Assembly: GCF_002915175.1 (NCBI RefSeq)
Contig: NZ_NXEJ01000012.1
Span: 129,520-193,519, forward strand
Source of the DNA: Agrobacterium rosae
GTDB taxonomy: Bacteria > Pseudomonadota > Alphaproteobacteria > Rhizobiales > Rhizobiaceae
Reading direction: 5' to 3'
Length of the DNA stretch: 64,000 bases
Under the pieces are notes generated by a model, which was not told the DNA's origin, ran no database searches, and saw only the letters and a list, made by a program, of their open reading frames with translations. The stretch's first letter is position 1, and every line of letters begins with the position of its first letter. Of this stretch, positions 34,743 through 42,527 are shown piece by piece. Made by a program: the position numbers and the translations under genes.

Positions 34743-34880
34743 TTATTGCCTTGGCTCCGTATCGTCCTCAGTCTCTTTTTTGGGAATGACGTCTGTCATT
34801 GAAATTTCCCCGCAACCGCCCTCGGGACGCGACGCTGACGTGGGAGGCGGAGGCACTAGTTCGACCCAAAGTTCAAACAT
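34743..34880 (-). CDS. Possible short ORF between regulatory element and exporter gene
   Basis: A 45-codon minus-strand frame (start MFELWVELVPPPP, end TEDDTEPRQ). Its start is 61 bp downstream of phased element copy 2, similar to the 65-100 bp gaps of copies 1, 3, 4 and 5. The ribosome-binding site is weak; AAGGGTGG fits better with an ATG at 34887 that would encode only MKDV. It may be a leader ORF or a gene remnant. The rest of 34573-34941 shows no gene that I can support. Confidence 0.25.
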   Translation of the reverse strand: MFELWVELVPPPPTSASRPEGGCGEISMTDVIPKKETEDDTEPRQ

Positions 34881-34941
34881 CTTTCATCAAAACCACCCTT
34901 GGCTTAGGTTTTTAGCTTGTGATGAAACCTACTTTGGGCGC

Positions 34942-34981
34942 GCGTTGCTGTGTGTTTCAATTTGTTGCGAAATGTTGAGGC
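34942..34981 (-). promoter_or_regulatory. Phased xTGTT element, copy 2 (before the peptide-exporter operon)
   Basis: Plus-strand units at 10-bp steps begin GCGTT (34942), GTGTT (34952), TTGTT (34962) and ATGTT (34972), ending GAGGC. It agrees with copy 3 at 28 of 40 positions, including the first-unit extension GCTGT. It lies upstream of the exporter-HlyD-peptide genes on the minus strand, and also 35 bp before the small plus-strand gene at 35017, but in reverse orientation to it. Confidence 0.65.
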
Positions 34982-35016
34982 TTCAACAGCCTGGTAATCG
35001 ACTGGGTGAATACGAC

Positions 35017-35241
35017 ATGGAATACCGTTTAAAATTCACCGTATTTTCGGATGATGCTGGCGGCCAGGACACGTTCGCGGCTAACCTCCACGGGAAGCGA
35101 ACCTATGAAGCCGCAATCAGCCTTTATTTTCAGCTTTTAGAGGCTCTGGCGGAGGGTTTGCCTGCGGAGGACATTGGAGCCGCTCAGCGCGTCCTGTCCG
35201 CACTAAGTATAAAGCCTGAAACATTTGCCGCTGACGACTAG
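35017..35241 (+). CDS. Small hypothetical protein
   Basis: A 74-residue acidic protein from ATG 35017 (start MEYRLKFTVFSDDAGGQD). No signal peptide or membrane span. The predicted pattern is beta then helices (TYEAAISLYFQLLEALAEGLPAEDI). The only ribosome-binding candidate is GGGTGA. A longer frame reading in from 34627 has no plausible start. Family not recognised. Confidence 0.45.
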   Translation: MEYRLKFTVFSDDAGGQDTFAANLHGKRTYEAAISLYFQLLEALAEGLPAEDIGAAQRVLSALSIKPETFAADD

Positions 35242-35377
35242 TGTCGCGCGATGTGGGATTATCCAATCAGCCTTTTGGAAATCGGCTTTAGGCGTGCGAG
35301 AAAACGCATGCAGACCGATTTGCAAAAACCTTGATTTCTGCACTGGCAGTAACCGATCCAAGCAACACGGCGGACAT

Positions 35378-35954
35378 TTACGCCCGGGAAATTCGATTAA
35401 GGACCTCGATGATCTCTAGTAGAGACCCGGTCTCAGCCAGCATGGGGTAGATGTTGGTCTCACAAGCTGCTTTGGCAGCCGGATTGAAATACGAGATCGC
35501 ATCAAGCACGATAGTCACATTTAGAGCCAGATCATAGGCCTGACGGGCCGTCGACTCGACGCCTACGCTCGCTGCCGTGCCGCACTGGGTGACGCCGCGA
35601 GAGAGCAACAAAGTTTGTAGGTCCGACCCGCTCAACGCCCCCAAGGTCCGCGCCGGACGACAATGTCGGACTCCGCCTGCTCCACGGGCTGTTGGGCCTC
35701 AGTGGAAAAAACATGAAACCGCCGCCATCAGGGGACGTGTCTGTTCTACCCATCTTGCCTCCTTCGGAAATGATCAGTAAGACTTGCAGGTCACGTGCGC
35801 GAAACGTGCGCGCCAGCAAGGCTGCCACAGCATAAACTTGTGGCCCAGCTTGGCCGACAAAGCATCTGGTGCCTTCCTGGAGATCGATCACGATGAGGGC
35901 GGTTGCATCGTCGATTTTGCGGATGTGCATATTATTCACTGTAGTTAACAACAA
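35378..35954 (-). pseudogene. Frameshifted isochorismatase-like cysteine hydrolase gene
   Basis: The N-terminal part (DATALIVIDLQEGTRCF, with the catalytic Asp, and a normal first beta-alpha unit) is in one frame. The C-terminal part (SRGVTQCGTAASVGVESTARQAYDLALNVTIVLDA, then the usual terminal helices) is in another, shifted near 35640. Together they make a full isochorismatase-family hydrolase of about 185 residues, so one indel has broken it, unless it is a sequencing error. No partner genes adjoin. The stretches 35242-35377 and 35955-36150 around it hold no gene that I recognise. Confidence 0.75.
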
Positions 35955-36150
35955 CGTCTAGTAACGACTGCATTTAGATCTATCTATATGGTCGCAAGGG
36001 TGGGAGCTTTTGGTGACACGGCTGCGACCAGCTTTGCGGACAGGATTATGACCGATCGAGGGGCTAGGTTTAGGCACTCCCGTGCGGCAGTTGTGGTCGA
36101 ACGCGATTGTTTCTCGTCTCAGTAGGCCCCATTAACGGGCTCAGAGCTAG

Positions 36151-36867
36151 TCAATCCAAGTCTGCCGTTTTGATCAGGGCATCCCGACCGAATTTCACCG
36201 CCGTAAAAGGCAAGGTTGCGGTCTGAAAAAGTACCATTCCCGCGCTATTCATTGCGGCTGCACCGATATCACGAGTTTTGTCCGTACGCTCACTTACGAT
36301 GGTTTCGGCGTCGCCCGTGGACGTTGGCACGTAAACTACAGGCCGTATTGTGCCGACAATGAGCGGGTCTTGAGTTTCGCACTTGGGTTGGCAGCGGTCA
36401 TAGCGAACGACCTTCGCCGAGTTAGCTGTAGAAAATTTACCAGTCGCCTGGGACCCACCGGACTTGATCGTTGCAGAGGTCGGGCGCTTGGTTGGAATGA
36501 CACTATAGGGAAGAGTGTCTTTCTGAGGTTCGGCCTTGCTTGCCGAGACGGGCACCGACGCTACATCGCGAACTTCTCTCAGGTTTGTCGAAACGACTTT
36601 ACTAACCTGCCGAACAGGTCTGGAAGCCATAGCTTCCTCAAAAACGGTGGTATGGGCAGGCCCGAGATTGCCATACCATAACATACCGATTGAGCCGAGA
36701 AGAAGACCGCCAACCCCAAGTGCGAGCATTGCTAAACGAACGCGCCGCGGCTTTCCCGCTCCGAGCTCGAGATCATGGCGATGCCGCCATACGCGCTCGA
36801 GATGTATTGCACTATCCGTGTGTACTGGGGATGGCGGAATGATATCGCCGTTGAGATAAATGGCCAT
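36151..36867 (-). CDS. Hypothetical bitopic membrane protein
   Basis: A 238-residue protein with a basic cytoplasmic N terminus, one membrane span (VRLAMLALGVGGLLLGSIGMLWYG, about 43-66) and a periplasmic part rich in Ser, Thr, Val and Lys. It has a CQPKCE pair that could form a disulfide. AAAGG precedes the ATG. It lies 44 bp after the PepSY-like gene and is probably cotranscribed with it. I do not recognise the family; the context suggests an envelope role. Confidence 0.65.
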   Translation of the reverse strand: MAIYLNGDIIPPSPVHTDSAIHLERVWRHRHDLELGAGKPRRVRLAMLALGVGGLLLGSIGMLWYGNLGPAHTTVFEEAMASRPVRQVSKVVSTNLREVRDVASVPVSASKAEPQKDTLPYSVIPTKRPTSATIKSGGSQATGKFSTANSAKVVRYDRCQPKCETQDPLIVGTIRPVVYVPTSTGDAETIVSERTDKTRDIGAAAMNSAGMVLFQTATLPFTAVKFGRDALIKTADLD

Positions 36868-36911
36868 GGGTTGCCTTTCGGTTGACGGTGTTGGAATGAT
36901 GCGCCTATGCC

Positions 36912-37283
36912 TCAGTACTGGTCGTGAACAACCCCCATGATATCGCCAGAACGCGATACACTGACGAGCAGGTTGTCGCCTCCGCGGGTCGCCTTGACGA
37001 GAAATCGTTCACCAACATCCTGAACGTTTCTTACTCGGTAACCCCTGTCCTCAAGCAAGGTGATGACGTCGTCCGGTCCAAAACGCCTGCCTCGCTGGGA
37101 CCATCTGTTCTGATCGTCATGGTTGCGGTTCCAGGCATGAAGGAAGTTCGATTCTGTGTTGTCATCCACAGAATAGGGCTCCGATGATTGACCATCATAA
37201 ATCACGACCTGCGATATGGCAGGTAGCGCAGCGATCGCGCTGAAGACAGCGGTCGCGCTGATTAGTATAACGTGGCGTCTCAT
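36912..37283 (-). CDS. Small periplasmic PepSY-like protein
   Basis: A 123-residue protein with a signal peptide (MRRHVILISATAVFSAIAALPAIS). The C terminus (DVITLLEDRGYRVRNVQDVGERFLVKATRGGDNLLVSVSRSGDIMGV) follows the PepSY/PepSY-like pattern of small periplasmic proteins often encoded next to sensor kinases. ATG 37283 is preferred because AAGGAGAAG precedes it; the frame is open for 30 more codons upstream. A phased element lies 101 bp upstream. Confidence 0.75.
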   Translation of the reverse strand: MRRHVILISATAVFSAIAALPAISQVVIYDGQSSEPYSVDDNTESNFLHAWNRNHDDQNRWSQRGRRFGPDDVITLLEDRGYRVRNVQDVGERFLVKATRGGDNLLVSVSRSGDIMGVVHDQY

Positions 37284-37384
37284 GATCTTCTCCTTTAGTG
37301 TGCATTGAACAGCATGCTCCAGTGCCCCGAGGGACGGATATTGGCATGTCAAAAGGAAGCATGGCGGCATCATGCACGTGGCTA

Positions 37385-37424
37385 CTGTTGCTGTGTGTCG
37401 TTTGTTGTTCTGAGATGTTGCGGC
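37385..37424 (-). promoter_or_regulatory. Phased xTGTT element, copy 3 (before the PepSY-like gene)
   Basis: Units at 10-bp steps on the plus strand begin CTGTT (37385), GTGTC (37395), TTGTT (37405) and ATGTT (37415), and the last unit is ATGTTGCGGC, identical to that of copy 5. It sits between the PepSY-like gene and the end of the DUF3313 gene. Confidence 0.7.
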
Positions 37425-37429
37425 TGGCC

Positions 37430-38092
37430 TCAGGGACGCAACCGGGACAGCAGCGCATCGGCACCCTTGTCGATCGCCACTTCCGACGCCTTTAGCGAGC
37501 CGAAGCTGGCACCAACATTCATCGCGTTGGGATACTGTTTGGTAACGTAGGCCGACAAGAGCGTGCTCGTCGTCGTGTCGAATATCTCAACAGCGTAGGA
37601 CACCGAGCCGGTCATTGTGCCTTCCTTATCACGAAAGGCCTGCACCGCGTTATACATACCTCCCCCGACATCAAGATGCGAGAAAGGACCTAGAACGGGC
37701 GTCGTCGTCTTTGCGCCGGTGAGTGTCAGATGAACGCGCAGCGTTCCGGGCGCGGGTGCGGAAACAACAGAAAAACGCGTCCGTAGTTTCTGCGTGAACC
37801 GAGATTGCATGTAGCTGGCAAGAGCGACCTTGTCCTGCTCGCTGACTTTGACGAACTGGCTGTCCTGTCCACGGTAAACCGTGACAGGATCAACAATGAC
37901 CTTGTCGTAGTGGCTCCAGTTTGCCCCGCTATTGTAACTGTATGGAACACGGCCATTGCGATCACTGGTGTCGGCTTTGAGGTACTGCGCCGACGCCAGA
38001 CCGCTGTAGGCAGTCGGATCTGCAGTGGTGCAGTTGACAAGCAGGCCACTGGCGATGACAAGGCAAATGCTTGCTTTGTAGGTAATCTTCAA
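37430..38092 (-). CDS. DUF3313-like lipoprotein
   Basis: A 220-residue lipoprotein; the signal peptide ends in the lipobox GLLVNC. The body (YLKADTSDRNGRVPYSYNSGANWSHYDKVIVDPVTVY, and VRVHLTLTGAKTTTPVLGP-like strands) matches the DUF3313 pattern as I recall it. I place the start at TTG 38092, where GGAG is 8 bp upstream and the signal peptide begins directly; the frame is open for 22 codons upstream but those read as promoter sequence. Element copy 4 lies 65 bp upstream. Confidence 0.75.
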   Translation of the reverse strand: MKITYKASICLVIASGLLVNCTTADPTAYSGLASAQYLKADTSDRNGRVPYSYNSGANWSHYDKVIVDPVTVYRGQDSQFVKVSEQDKVALASYMQSRFTQKLRTRFSVVSAPAPGTLRVHLTLTGAKTTTPVLGPFSHLDVGGGMYNAVQAFRDKEGTMTGSVSYAVEIFDTTTSTLLSAYVTKQYPNAMNVGASFGSLKASEVAIDKGADALLSRLRP

Positions 38093-38157
38093 TGGTCTGA
38101 CTCCAGCCGGTTGGCGCCGTGTGGCAAGTGTGGCTGGATGACCGATAGCTGACCGCA

Positions 38158-38197
38158 ACGGTATTGCGTTTTCAAAAATGTTAGGAAATGTTCGCGC
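38158..38197 (-). promoter_or_regulatory. Phased xTGTT element, copy 4 (before the DUF3313 lipoprotein gene)
   Basis: Units at 10-bp steps begin ACGGT (38158), GTTTT (38168), ATGTT (38178) and ATGTT (38188). The two promoter-distal units are perfect, the other two degenerate. It occupies the gap between the kinase stop (38210) and the lipoprotein start (38092). Confidence 0.55.
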
Positions 38198-38209
38198 GGG
38201 TCGGAGACA

Positions 38210-39574
38210 TTAAATTATGAGAGTATCGGAGGGCGAGTTCCGAGACTGGAGAATCTCTCCTTTCGGCAGGTTGATCTCAACGATGAGGCCGTTTGGCTGT
38301 CGGTCCCGCAATGTGAACACGCCCTTGTGGCCTATCACCACGATCCCCTGCGCGATTGATAGACCAAGTCCGAAACCACCGGTTTTTGCTCCGGATTGAC
38401 GGGATGCATCTGCCTTGAAAAACGGCTCTATAACCTTCTCCTTCAAATCATCTGGTAGACCCGGCCCATCGTCTGAAACCGTGATGGTGACTGTGTCATG
38501 CCGGTCTTCAAGCGCGATCTCGATATGGTCGGCGTACCGGGAGGCATTATCCACAAGATTTGAAATGGCGCGTGTCAGACCTTGCGGCATGCATATGTAT
38601 GTGAGGCGCCTGGGCCCGATAAAGCGAGTGTTGACACCAGTATCTGCAAAGTCGTCAGAAATCGTTTGCAGCAAGCTCGACAGGTCCACCTTGCGGGCCG
38701 GCTCGAACCTATTGTCGAGAAAGCTGAGACTGGTGTCGATCAGCGAGGACAGCATTGTCACATCAGCCAGCATCATCTCTCTCAGAGCGGGTTCATTCGA
38801 TCTTTCGATACGCATTCGCAACCTTGTGAGTGGTGTTCTGAGGTCGTGACTGATCGCTCGAAGTACCCTCGTCCTCTCACGTAGCATTGTCTGTATTCGG
38901 CCCTGCATGACATTAAGCGATGCCGCCAGGCTCCTGATTTCTAACGCACCCTCGGTTTTGAACGGCTCCTCGGAATGATCGTCCATGCTGACGCGTTGCG
39001 CAGCTGCCGCGAACCGGATCACGGGCTCTGTGATTAACCAACTGCCCAGGTATGCCAACAGGATCAGCGGGATGACAATCTTCAAAATGCCGCTTGCCAT
39101 GGCTGGTACCAGCCAGACGCTGGTAGGAAACTGCGGCATTGTAAAAGAAAGAGCTCTCGTTTCATCGACTTTGATGGTGAGCACGGGTGCGCCATGATCA
39201 CTGGAGACCGCATTTTGCATCGCTGTCACGATCCCATCATTTATGAGCTCTTTAACACGCTGCAGGATGTCAGGGTTCGGCGTACCAGCCTCGTATAACA
39301 TGGAAGCTCGGGAAACAGACGCGCGCGTTGTCAAAATGCCGAGCCGATCGGCAAAGCGCAGTGCGGCCTCTTCCTCCATCTCGGTTTGGCCTCGGGAATA
39401 TTGTTCGAGCACTGTTTCGACACGACCGGCAAACAACCCAATCTCTATGCCCTTATCGTGCCTCCCATATATAAAGGGCTCCGTTGTCGCTGCAACAACT
39501 GATACGAGAACGACAAGCAGGATCGCAAGAAACAAGAGCTGTTTGCGGATAGAGGCGCCTCGAAGCCCCTTCAT
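38210..39574 (-). CDS. Sensor histidine kinase
   Basis: A 454-residue membrane kinase: TM1 (LLFLAILLVVLVSVVAATT), a periplasmic sensor of about 130 residues, TM2 (VPAMASGILKIVIPLILLAYLGSWL), HAMP, HisKA with the phospho-acceptor His in RAISHDLRTPLTRLRMRIE, and HATPase_c with N box DNASRYA, SDDGPGLPDD and GGFGLGLSIAQGIV. The ATG overlaps the response-regulator stop (ATGA), so the two form a pair. The signal is unknown; the neighbours suggest envelope stress or a secreted peptide. Confidence 0.92.
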   Translation of the reverse strand: MKGLRGASIRKQLLFLAILLVVLVSVVAATTEPFIYGRHDKGIEIGLFAGRVETVLEQYSRGQTEMEEEAALRFADRLGILTTRASVSRASMLYEAGTPNPDILQRVKELINDGIVTAMQNAVSSDHGAPVLTIKVDETRALSFTMPQFPTSVWLVPAMASGILKIVIPLILLAYLGSWLITEPVIRFAAAAQRVSMDDHSEEPFKTEGALEIRSLAASLNVMQGRIQTMLRERTRVLRAISHDLRTPLTRLRMRIERSNEPALREMMLADVTMLSSLIDTSLSFLDNRFEPARKVDLSSLLQTISDDFADTGVNTRFIGPRRLTYICMPQGLTRAISNLVDNASRYADHIEIALEDRHDTVTITVSDDGPGLPDDLKEKVIEPFFKADASRQSGAKTGGFGLGLSIAQGIVVIGHKGVFTLRDRQPNGLIVEINLPKGEILQSRNSPSDTLII

Positions 39575-40341
39575 GGAAGACGCTCAACCTGCGAGGCGAA
39601 CAGGTATCCACCCAGCCGCACGGTCTTGATGAATGTCGGGTCCTTGAGATTAGGCTCAATCTTTTGCCGAACACGGCTGATATGGGCATCAATGCTTCGT
39701 TCGATCGGGCCTGCCGAGCCCGCGTGCGTCATCGCAAGAAGTTGTTCACGTGTGAGAACCTTGTTGGGGTGGCAGCAAAAGGCCCAAAGAAGGTCGAATT
39801 CTGCTGTTGTCATGGAAACCTGCGCGCCATCCGCATCGAATAGCTGACGACTCCGCGGGTCTATTCGCCATCCCGAAAACGTCATTGGTTCAAGCTCAGC
39901 TTCAGGCTCATCATGATCAGATGCTCTGCGCAGGATGTTTCTAATGCGCGCCAGCAGCTCTCGAGAATTGAACGGCTTGGTAACATAGTCGTCCGCGCCC
40001 AGTTCCAACCCGAGTATGCGGTCTATATCCTCGCGAAGTGCTGTCAACATCAGGATCGGCGTCTTTCCTGAAGACCGCAATCGCCTGCAGATGCTGAAGC
40101 CATCCTCCCCGGGTAGCATTCCATCCAAAAGGATCAGATCGAAACTATGACGGCCAAGGATTCTGTCCATCTCGATGCCGTTTCCGACCGAGGCAGCGTC
40201 GTAGCCGTGGCCTTTCATCAGATCGACGAGCATGTCCGCAATATCTCTGTCGTCTTCGACTATCAGGATTTTATGCGACAGTGCGCCCGCTCTAATCGGC
40301 GTCAAATTTCCTGGCTGTTGCGGGGATATTGCCATATGCAA
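39571..40341 (-). CDS. OmpR-family response regulator
   Basis: A 256-residue regulator with a receiver domain (KILIVEDDRDIADML; phospho-acceptor Asp in DLILLDGMLPGEDG; switch Thr in ILMLTALRED; Lys in DDYVTKPF) and a C-terminal winged helix (MTTAEFDLLWAFCCHPNKVLTREQLL...RSIDAHISRVRQKIEPN). The N terminus is about 25 residues longer than usual. OmpR-type regulators bind direct repeats about 10-11 bp apart as tandem dimers; such an element (copy 5) lies 82 bp upstream, pointing to autoregulation. Confidence 0.93.
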   Translation of the reverse strand: MHMAISPQQPGNLTPIRAGALSHKILIVEDDRDIADMLVDLMKGHGYDAASVGNGIEMDRILGRHSFDLILLDGMLPGEDGFSICRRLRSSGKTPILMLTALREDIDRILGLELGADDYVTKPFNSRELLARIRNILRRASDHDEPEAELEPMTFSGWRIDPRSRQLFDADGAQVSMTTAEFDLLWAFCCHPNKVLTREQLLAMTHAGSAGPIERSIDAHISRVRQKIEPNLKDPTFIKTVRLGGYLFASQVERLP

Positions 40342-40423
40342 CCTTTTGTCGGGTGATATCGGAAATCCGTTTGGCGAATTTTAGCGGGACCGCCCGCCTG
40401 CAATCCAACCTTTATCCGATCTC

Positions 40424-40463
40424 ATGCAAAACTTTATTAGGAAATATTGCAAGATGTTGCGGC
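40424..40463 (-). promoter_or_regulatory. Phased xTGTT element, copy 5 (before the response-regulator gene)
   Basis: Units at 10-bp steps begin ATGCA (40424), TTATT (40434), ATATT (40444) and ATGTT (40454), with the last unit ATGTTGCGGC identical to copy 3. A TAAAAT -10-like hexamer lies about 40 bp downstream in the direction of the regulator gene. Confidence 0.6.
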
Positions 40464-40581
40464 CCCGAAATATTTTGCAGACCGCAGAAATTTATAACAA
40501 AATACGCGTGCGGTCCGAACGGGCGCATTGAACTTACTGCCCATCGGAATCGTAAAAAATAAAGACAATCCAACGATGCGC

Positions 40582-41055
40582 TTACTCTCTTTTGCTGTAT
40601 TCGATTGGGTTTGACCGAAACTCGGCGTCAACAATGGCTGCTGCGATGTAGCAGGCTCTGACCGTCAGGAGCGAAAAAAATGCGGCGGATACCCAGGTTA
40701 CCACGTGATGCCTCGATCGTGACCGGCGAGGCAATCTGCCTGCCAATACAAGGCAGCTATGTTTGGCAACCCGCCCAAGCGCCACGAGCACAAACATTGC
40801 CAGGATGACGTAACCTGTCAAGGATGCAGCACTAATCAGCCAAGACATTACAAGGCATACTCCCAAAAACCATTGTTCCTTTATTGGTGCGGCCGTTTGC
40901 CAAATCTCACTGACGCGCAAAAACCGGCTTGATCGCTGTCGTCTCGCGACCCAGCTCTTCACCCGCCCGGCAGGCGGTTCTGACAAGAGCGCTGAGACCT
41001 GCGATACATTTGACGGACGGCCTGTGGAATGCCTGGGTAGATCAGAAGGGAACAT
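40582..41055 (-). CDS. Hypothetical membrane protein
   Basis: A 157-residue basic protein from ATG 41055 (MFPSDLPRH), preceded by AGGAT at good distance. It has two hydrophobic segments (LGVCLVMSWLISAASLTGYVILAMFVLVALG and VSAAFFSLLTVRACYIAAAIV) and a strongly basic N-terminal half. It overlaps the end of the upstream gene by 14 bp, which suggests cotranscription. The family is not recognised. Confidence 0.5.
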   Translation of the reverse strand: MFPSDLPRHSTGRPSNVSQVSALLSEPPAGRVKSWVARRQRSSRFLRVSEIWQTAAPIKEQWFLGVCLVMSWLISAASLTGYVILAMFVLVALGRVAKHSCLVLAGRLPRRSRSRHHVVTWVSAAFFSLLTVRACYIAAAIVDAEFRSNPIEYSKRE

Positions 41056-41515
41056 CCATCGTATCCTTACGACTGTGAGAGCGTAGCGCATTTGCGGCTA
41101 TGGTCCACCATCGGAAAGTGCGCTTCGCCCCTGTCGTCAACGGTGTCACGTGACCTGTCGCCATGACCGACCTTGTAGCCGGCACTGGCATGGCAAGAAA
41201 CTGTACCCTTTCAAGAAAGGCTTTGTTGTCAAACCGCTTTGCATTCACTCGCCTACCATCGCTTGAGATGTCGGCATGGAAAAAAACTTCGAGGTTGATG
41301 ACGGGTAAGACGCGAATATTACGCAGCAAGTCAATGTCCGGCCAACTCGTTATGGCAAAAACAAACTCGTCCGATCGTAAGGCATCAAAAGCCTCGGGCA
41401 CCGTGGACAGGCAGACAGACTGAAATCCATGGTCTGCCAGCCTGGCAACGATGGTCGCGCCGGCTGCCTCAGGCAGAAAGACCAGTATTTTCGAAACTTT
41501 CGGGGGGTGGAGCAT
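41042..41515 (-). CDS. Hypothetical receiver-like protein
   Basis: A 157-residue protein. The first 120 residues look like a degenerate response-regulator receiver fold (KILVFLPEAAGATIVARLADHGFQSVCLSTVPEAFDALRSDEFVFAITSWPDIDLL, then RVLPVINLEVFF and VQFLAMPVPA). The usual acidic pocket is absent and the central Asp position is not clear, so phosphorylation is doubtful. A broken paralogue lies at 30590-30785, next to the secreted peptide gene. It was probably once duplicated with that block. Function unknown. Confidence 0.6.
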   Translation of the reverse strand: MLHPPKVSKILVFLPEAAGATIVARLADHGFQSVCLSTVPEAFDALRSDEFVFAITSWPDIDLLRNIRVLPVINLEVFFHADISSDGRRVNAKRFDNKAFLERVQFLAMPVPATRSVMATGHVTPLTTGAKRTFRWWTIAANALRSHSRKDTMDVPF

Positions 41516-41824
41516 GTGGCGCTTTCCTCATCGGTGATGACGAAGATTAGCCCGGGCCATTGCAGCACTGTGTTCGGTTTTGTGTATTTTTATGTGCGCA
41601 AAGCGTGGTTGCAACAAAACATAATCATCCGAAACGCATAGACACTCTTGCGAAACGCGGCCGATAGAAACGTCACCGGGCTTGGAACCGCATCGGGAAA
41701 CTGATTGATCTGGTCGATCCAAAGGAGGCTCAAAACTACTTCAAAACGTGCGGATATGAGTTACTTTGAATGGGAAACGCTGCAATGTACGAAAGTTCGG
41801 ATTTTTGGGCGCATAGGTGGATGG
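41516..41824. other. Intergenic stretch with no supported gene
   Basis: About 310 bp. At 41570-41594 three steps, GTGTT, TTGTG and TTATG, at 10-bp intervals vaguely resemble the phased element, but the match is too weak to call. No convincing coding frame, terminator or RNA gene was seen. Confidence 0.4.
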
Positions 41825-42189
41825 TCACACGACCGAAAGCCGCAATTCTGGAATCGCTTTACCGAAACGGTCGGCCAGTCTGAGATCGCTCGTAACTAGA
41901 AGGTAGTCACGCTCGATCGCTTGCGCGACGATCCAAAGATCATTTTCGTCGACCTGAAGCGTCTTGCTCGGTACCCGACCCTGCCAATCTTCTATCCATC
42001 GCGGAACACGACGTGATAGATCCAAATAATGTGCGGCGAGCCTTGCTTTGACTTCACCGTACGCCTCTGCGGGGTGCCGACCAACTTCCGCCAAGGGATA
42101 GGTGGCAGCTTGAGTGAGTGTGGTGCGGCTATGGGTAATATCCTGTCCAGCGAGGACTACGACAAACGAACCGAGCGTTAAACGAAGGT
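41825..42189 (-). pseudogene. Truncated PIN-domain (VapC/FitB-type) toxin gene
   Basis: The C-terminal two thirds of a PIN toxin are readable (LAEVGRHPAEAYGEVKARL... and the conserved QVDENDLWIVAQAIERDYLLVTSDLRLADRF). The first strand with the initial catalytic Asp is missing; the frame upstream runs into a TAA near 42190. No antitoxin gene is adjacent. It is therefore a remnant rather than a working toxin-antitoxin module. Confidence 0.7.
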
Positions 42190-42256
42190 CCGATCCGCAT
42201 TATCTGGCCATCGCACTTTGCTGACAGCTGCCGCGCGGCGCGGCAAGGCGCATATC

Positions 42257-42296
42257 CCTGCAACATTTCTGAACATAATAGCATCCTAAGACACAA
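42257..42296 (+). promoter_or_regulatory. Phased xTGTT element, copy 6 (before the RND efflux operon)
   Basis: Read on the minus strand the units begin TTGTG, GGATG, ATGTT and ATGTT; on the plus strand this is AACAT (42262) and AACAT (42272), exactly 10 bp apart, preceded by CCTGC. It is inverted relative to the other five, as expected since its target gene is on the plus strand. The distance to the adaptor gene start is 231 bp. Confidence 0.5.
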
Positions 42297-42428
42297 TTGG
42301 ATCTGGCATGATCGTACGGCACGTATGCCGCATACTGATCATGAACCAAGGGGACGCTCACTCCAAATGCCTCTTCGTGCGCATCGCAGAATTGTGAGAC
42401 TGAGCCGCAATGGAAATCAACAATGCTG

Positions 42429-42468
42429 CGCAACAGAAACGCAACGGAACCGTTTCGTTTCTGTTGCG
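42429..42468. promoter_or_regulatory. Large interrupted palindrome, likely operator of the RND operon
   Basis: Arms CGCAACAGAAACG (42429-42441) and CGTTTCTGTTGCG (42456-42468) are perfect 13-mers. Inside is a second dyad, AACGG-AA-CCGTT (42443-42454). It lies 59 bp before the adaptor gene. Nested dyads containing GAAACG/CGTTTC resemble TetR-type operators, and a TetR gene follows the pump genes. It could instead fold in the leader mRNA. Confidence 0.6.
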
Positions 42469-42527
42469 TTCGACTCCTATCGGAAGCGCAGCGTTGCGAG
42501 CCGCGCCAATTAATTTCAGGATAAACA

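Noticed and set aside
41570-41624. xTGT-like steps and AACA repeats upstream of the receiver-like gene
   Set aside because: The 10-bp steps are degenerate and the AACAA/AACAT pair is 5-6 bp apart, out of phase with the element.
41825-42189. Working VapBC toxin-antitoxin module
   Set aside because: The first catalytic strand of the PIN domain is missing behind a stop codon and no antitoxin gene is present.
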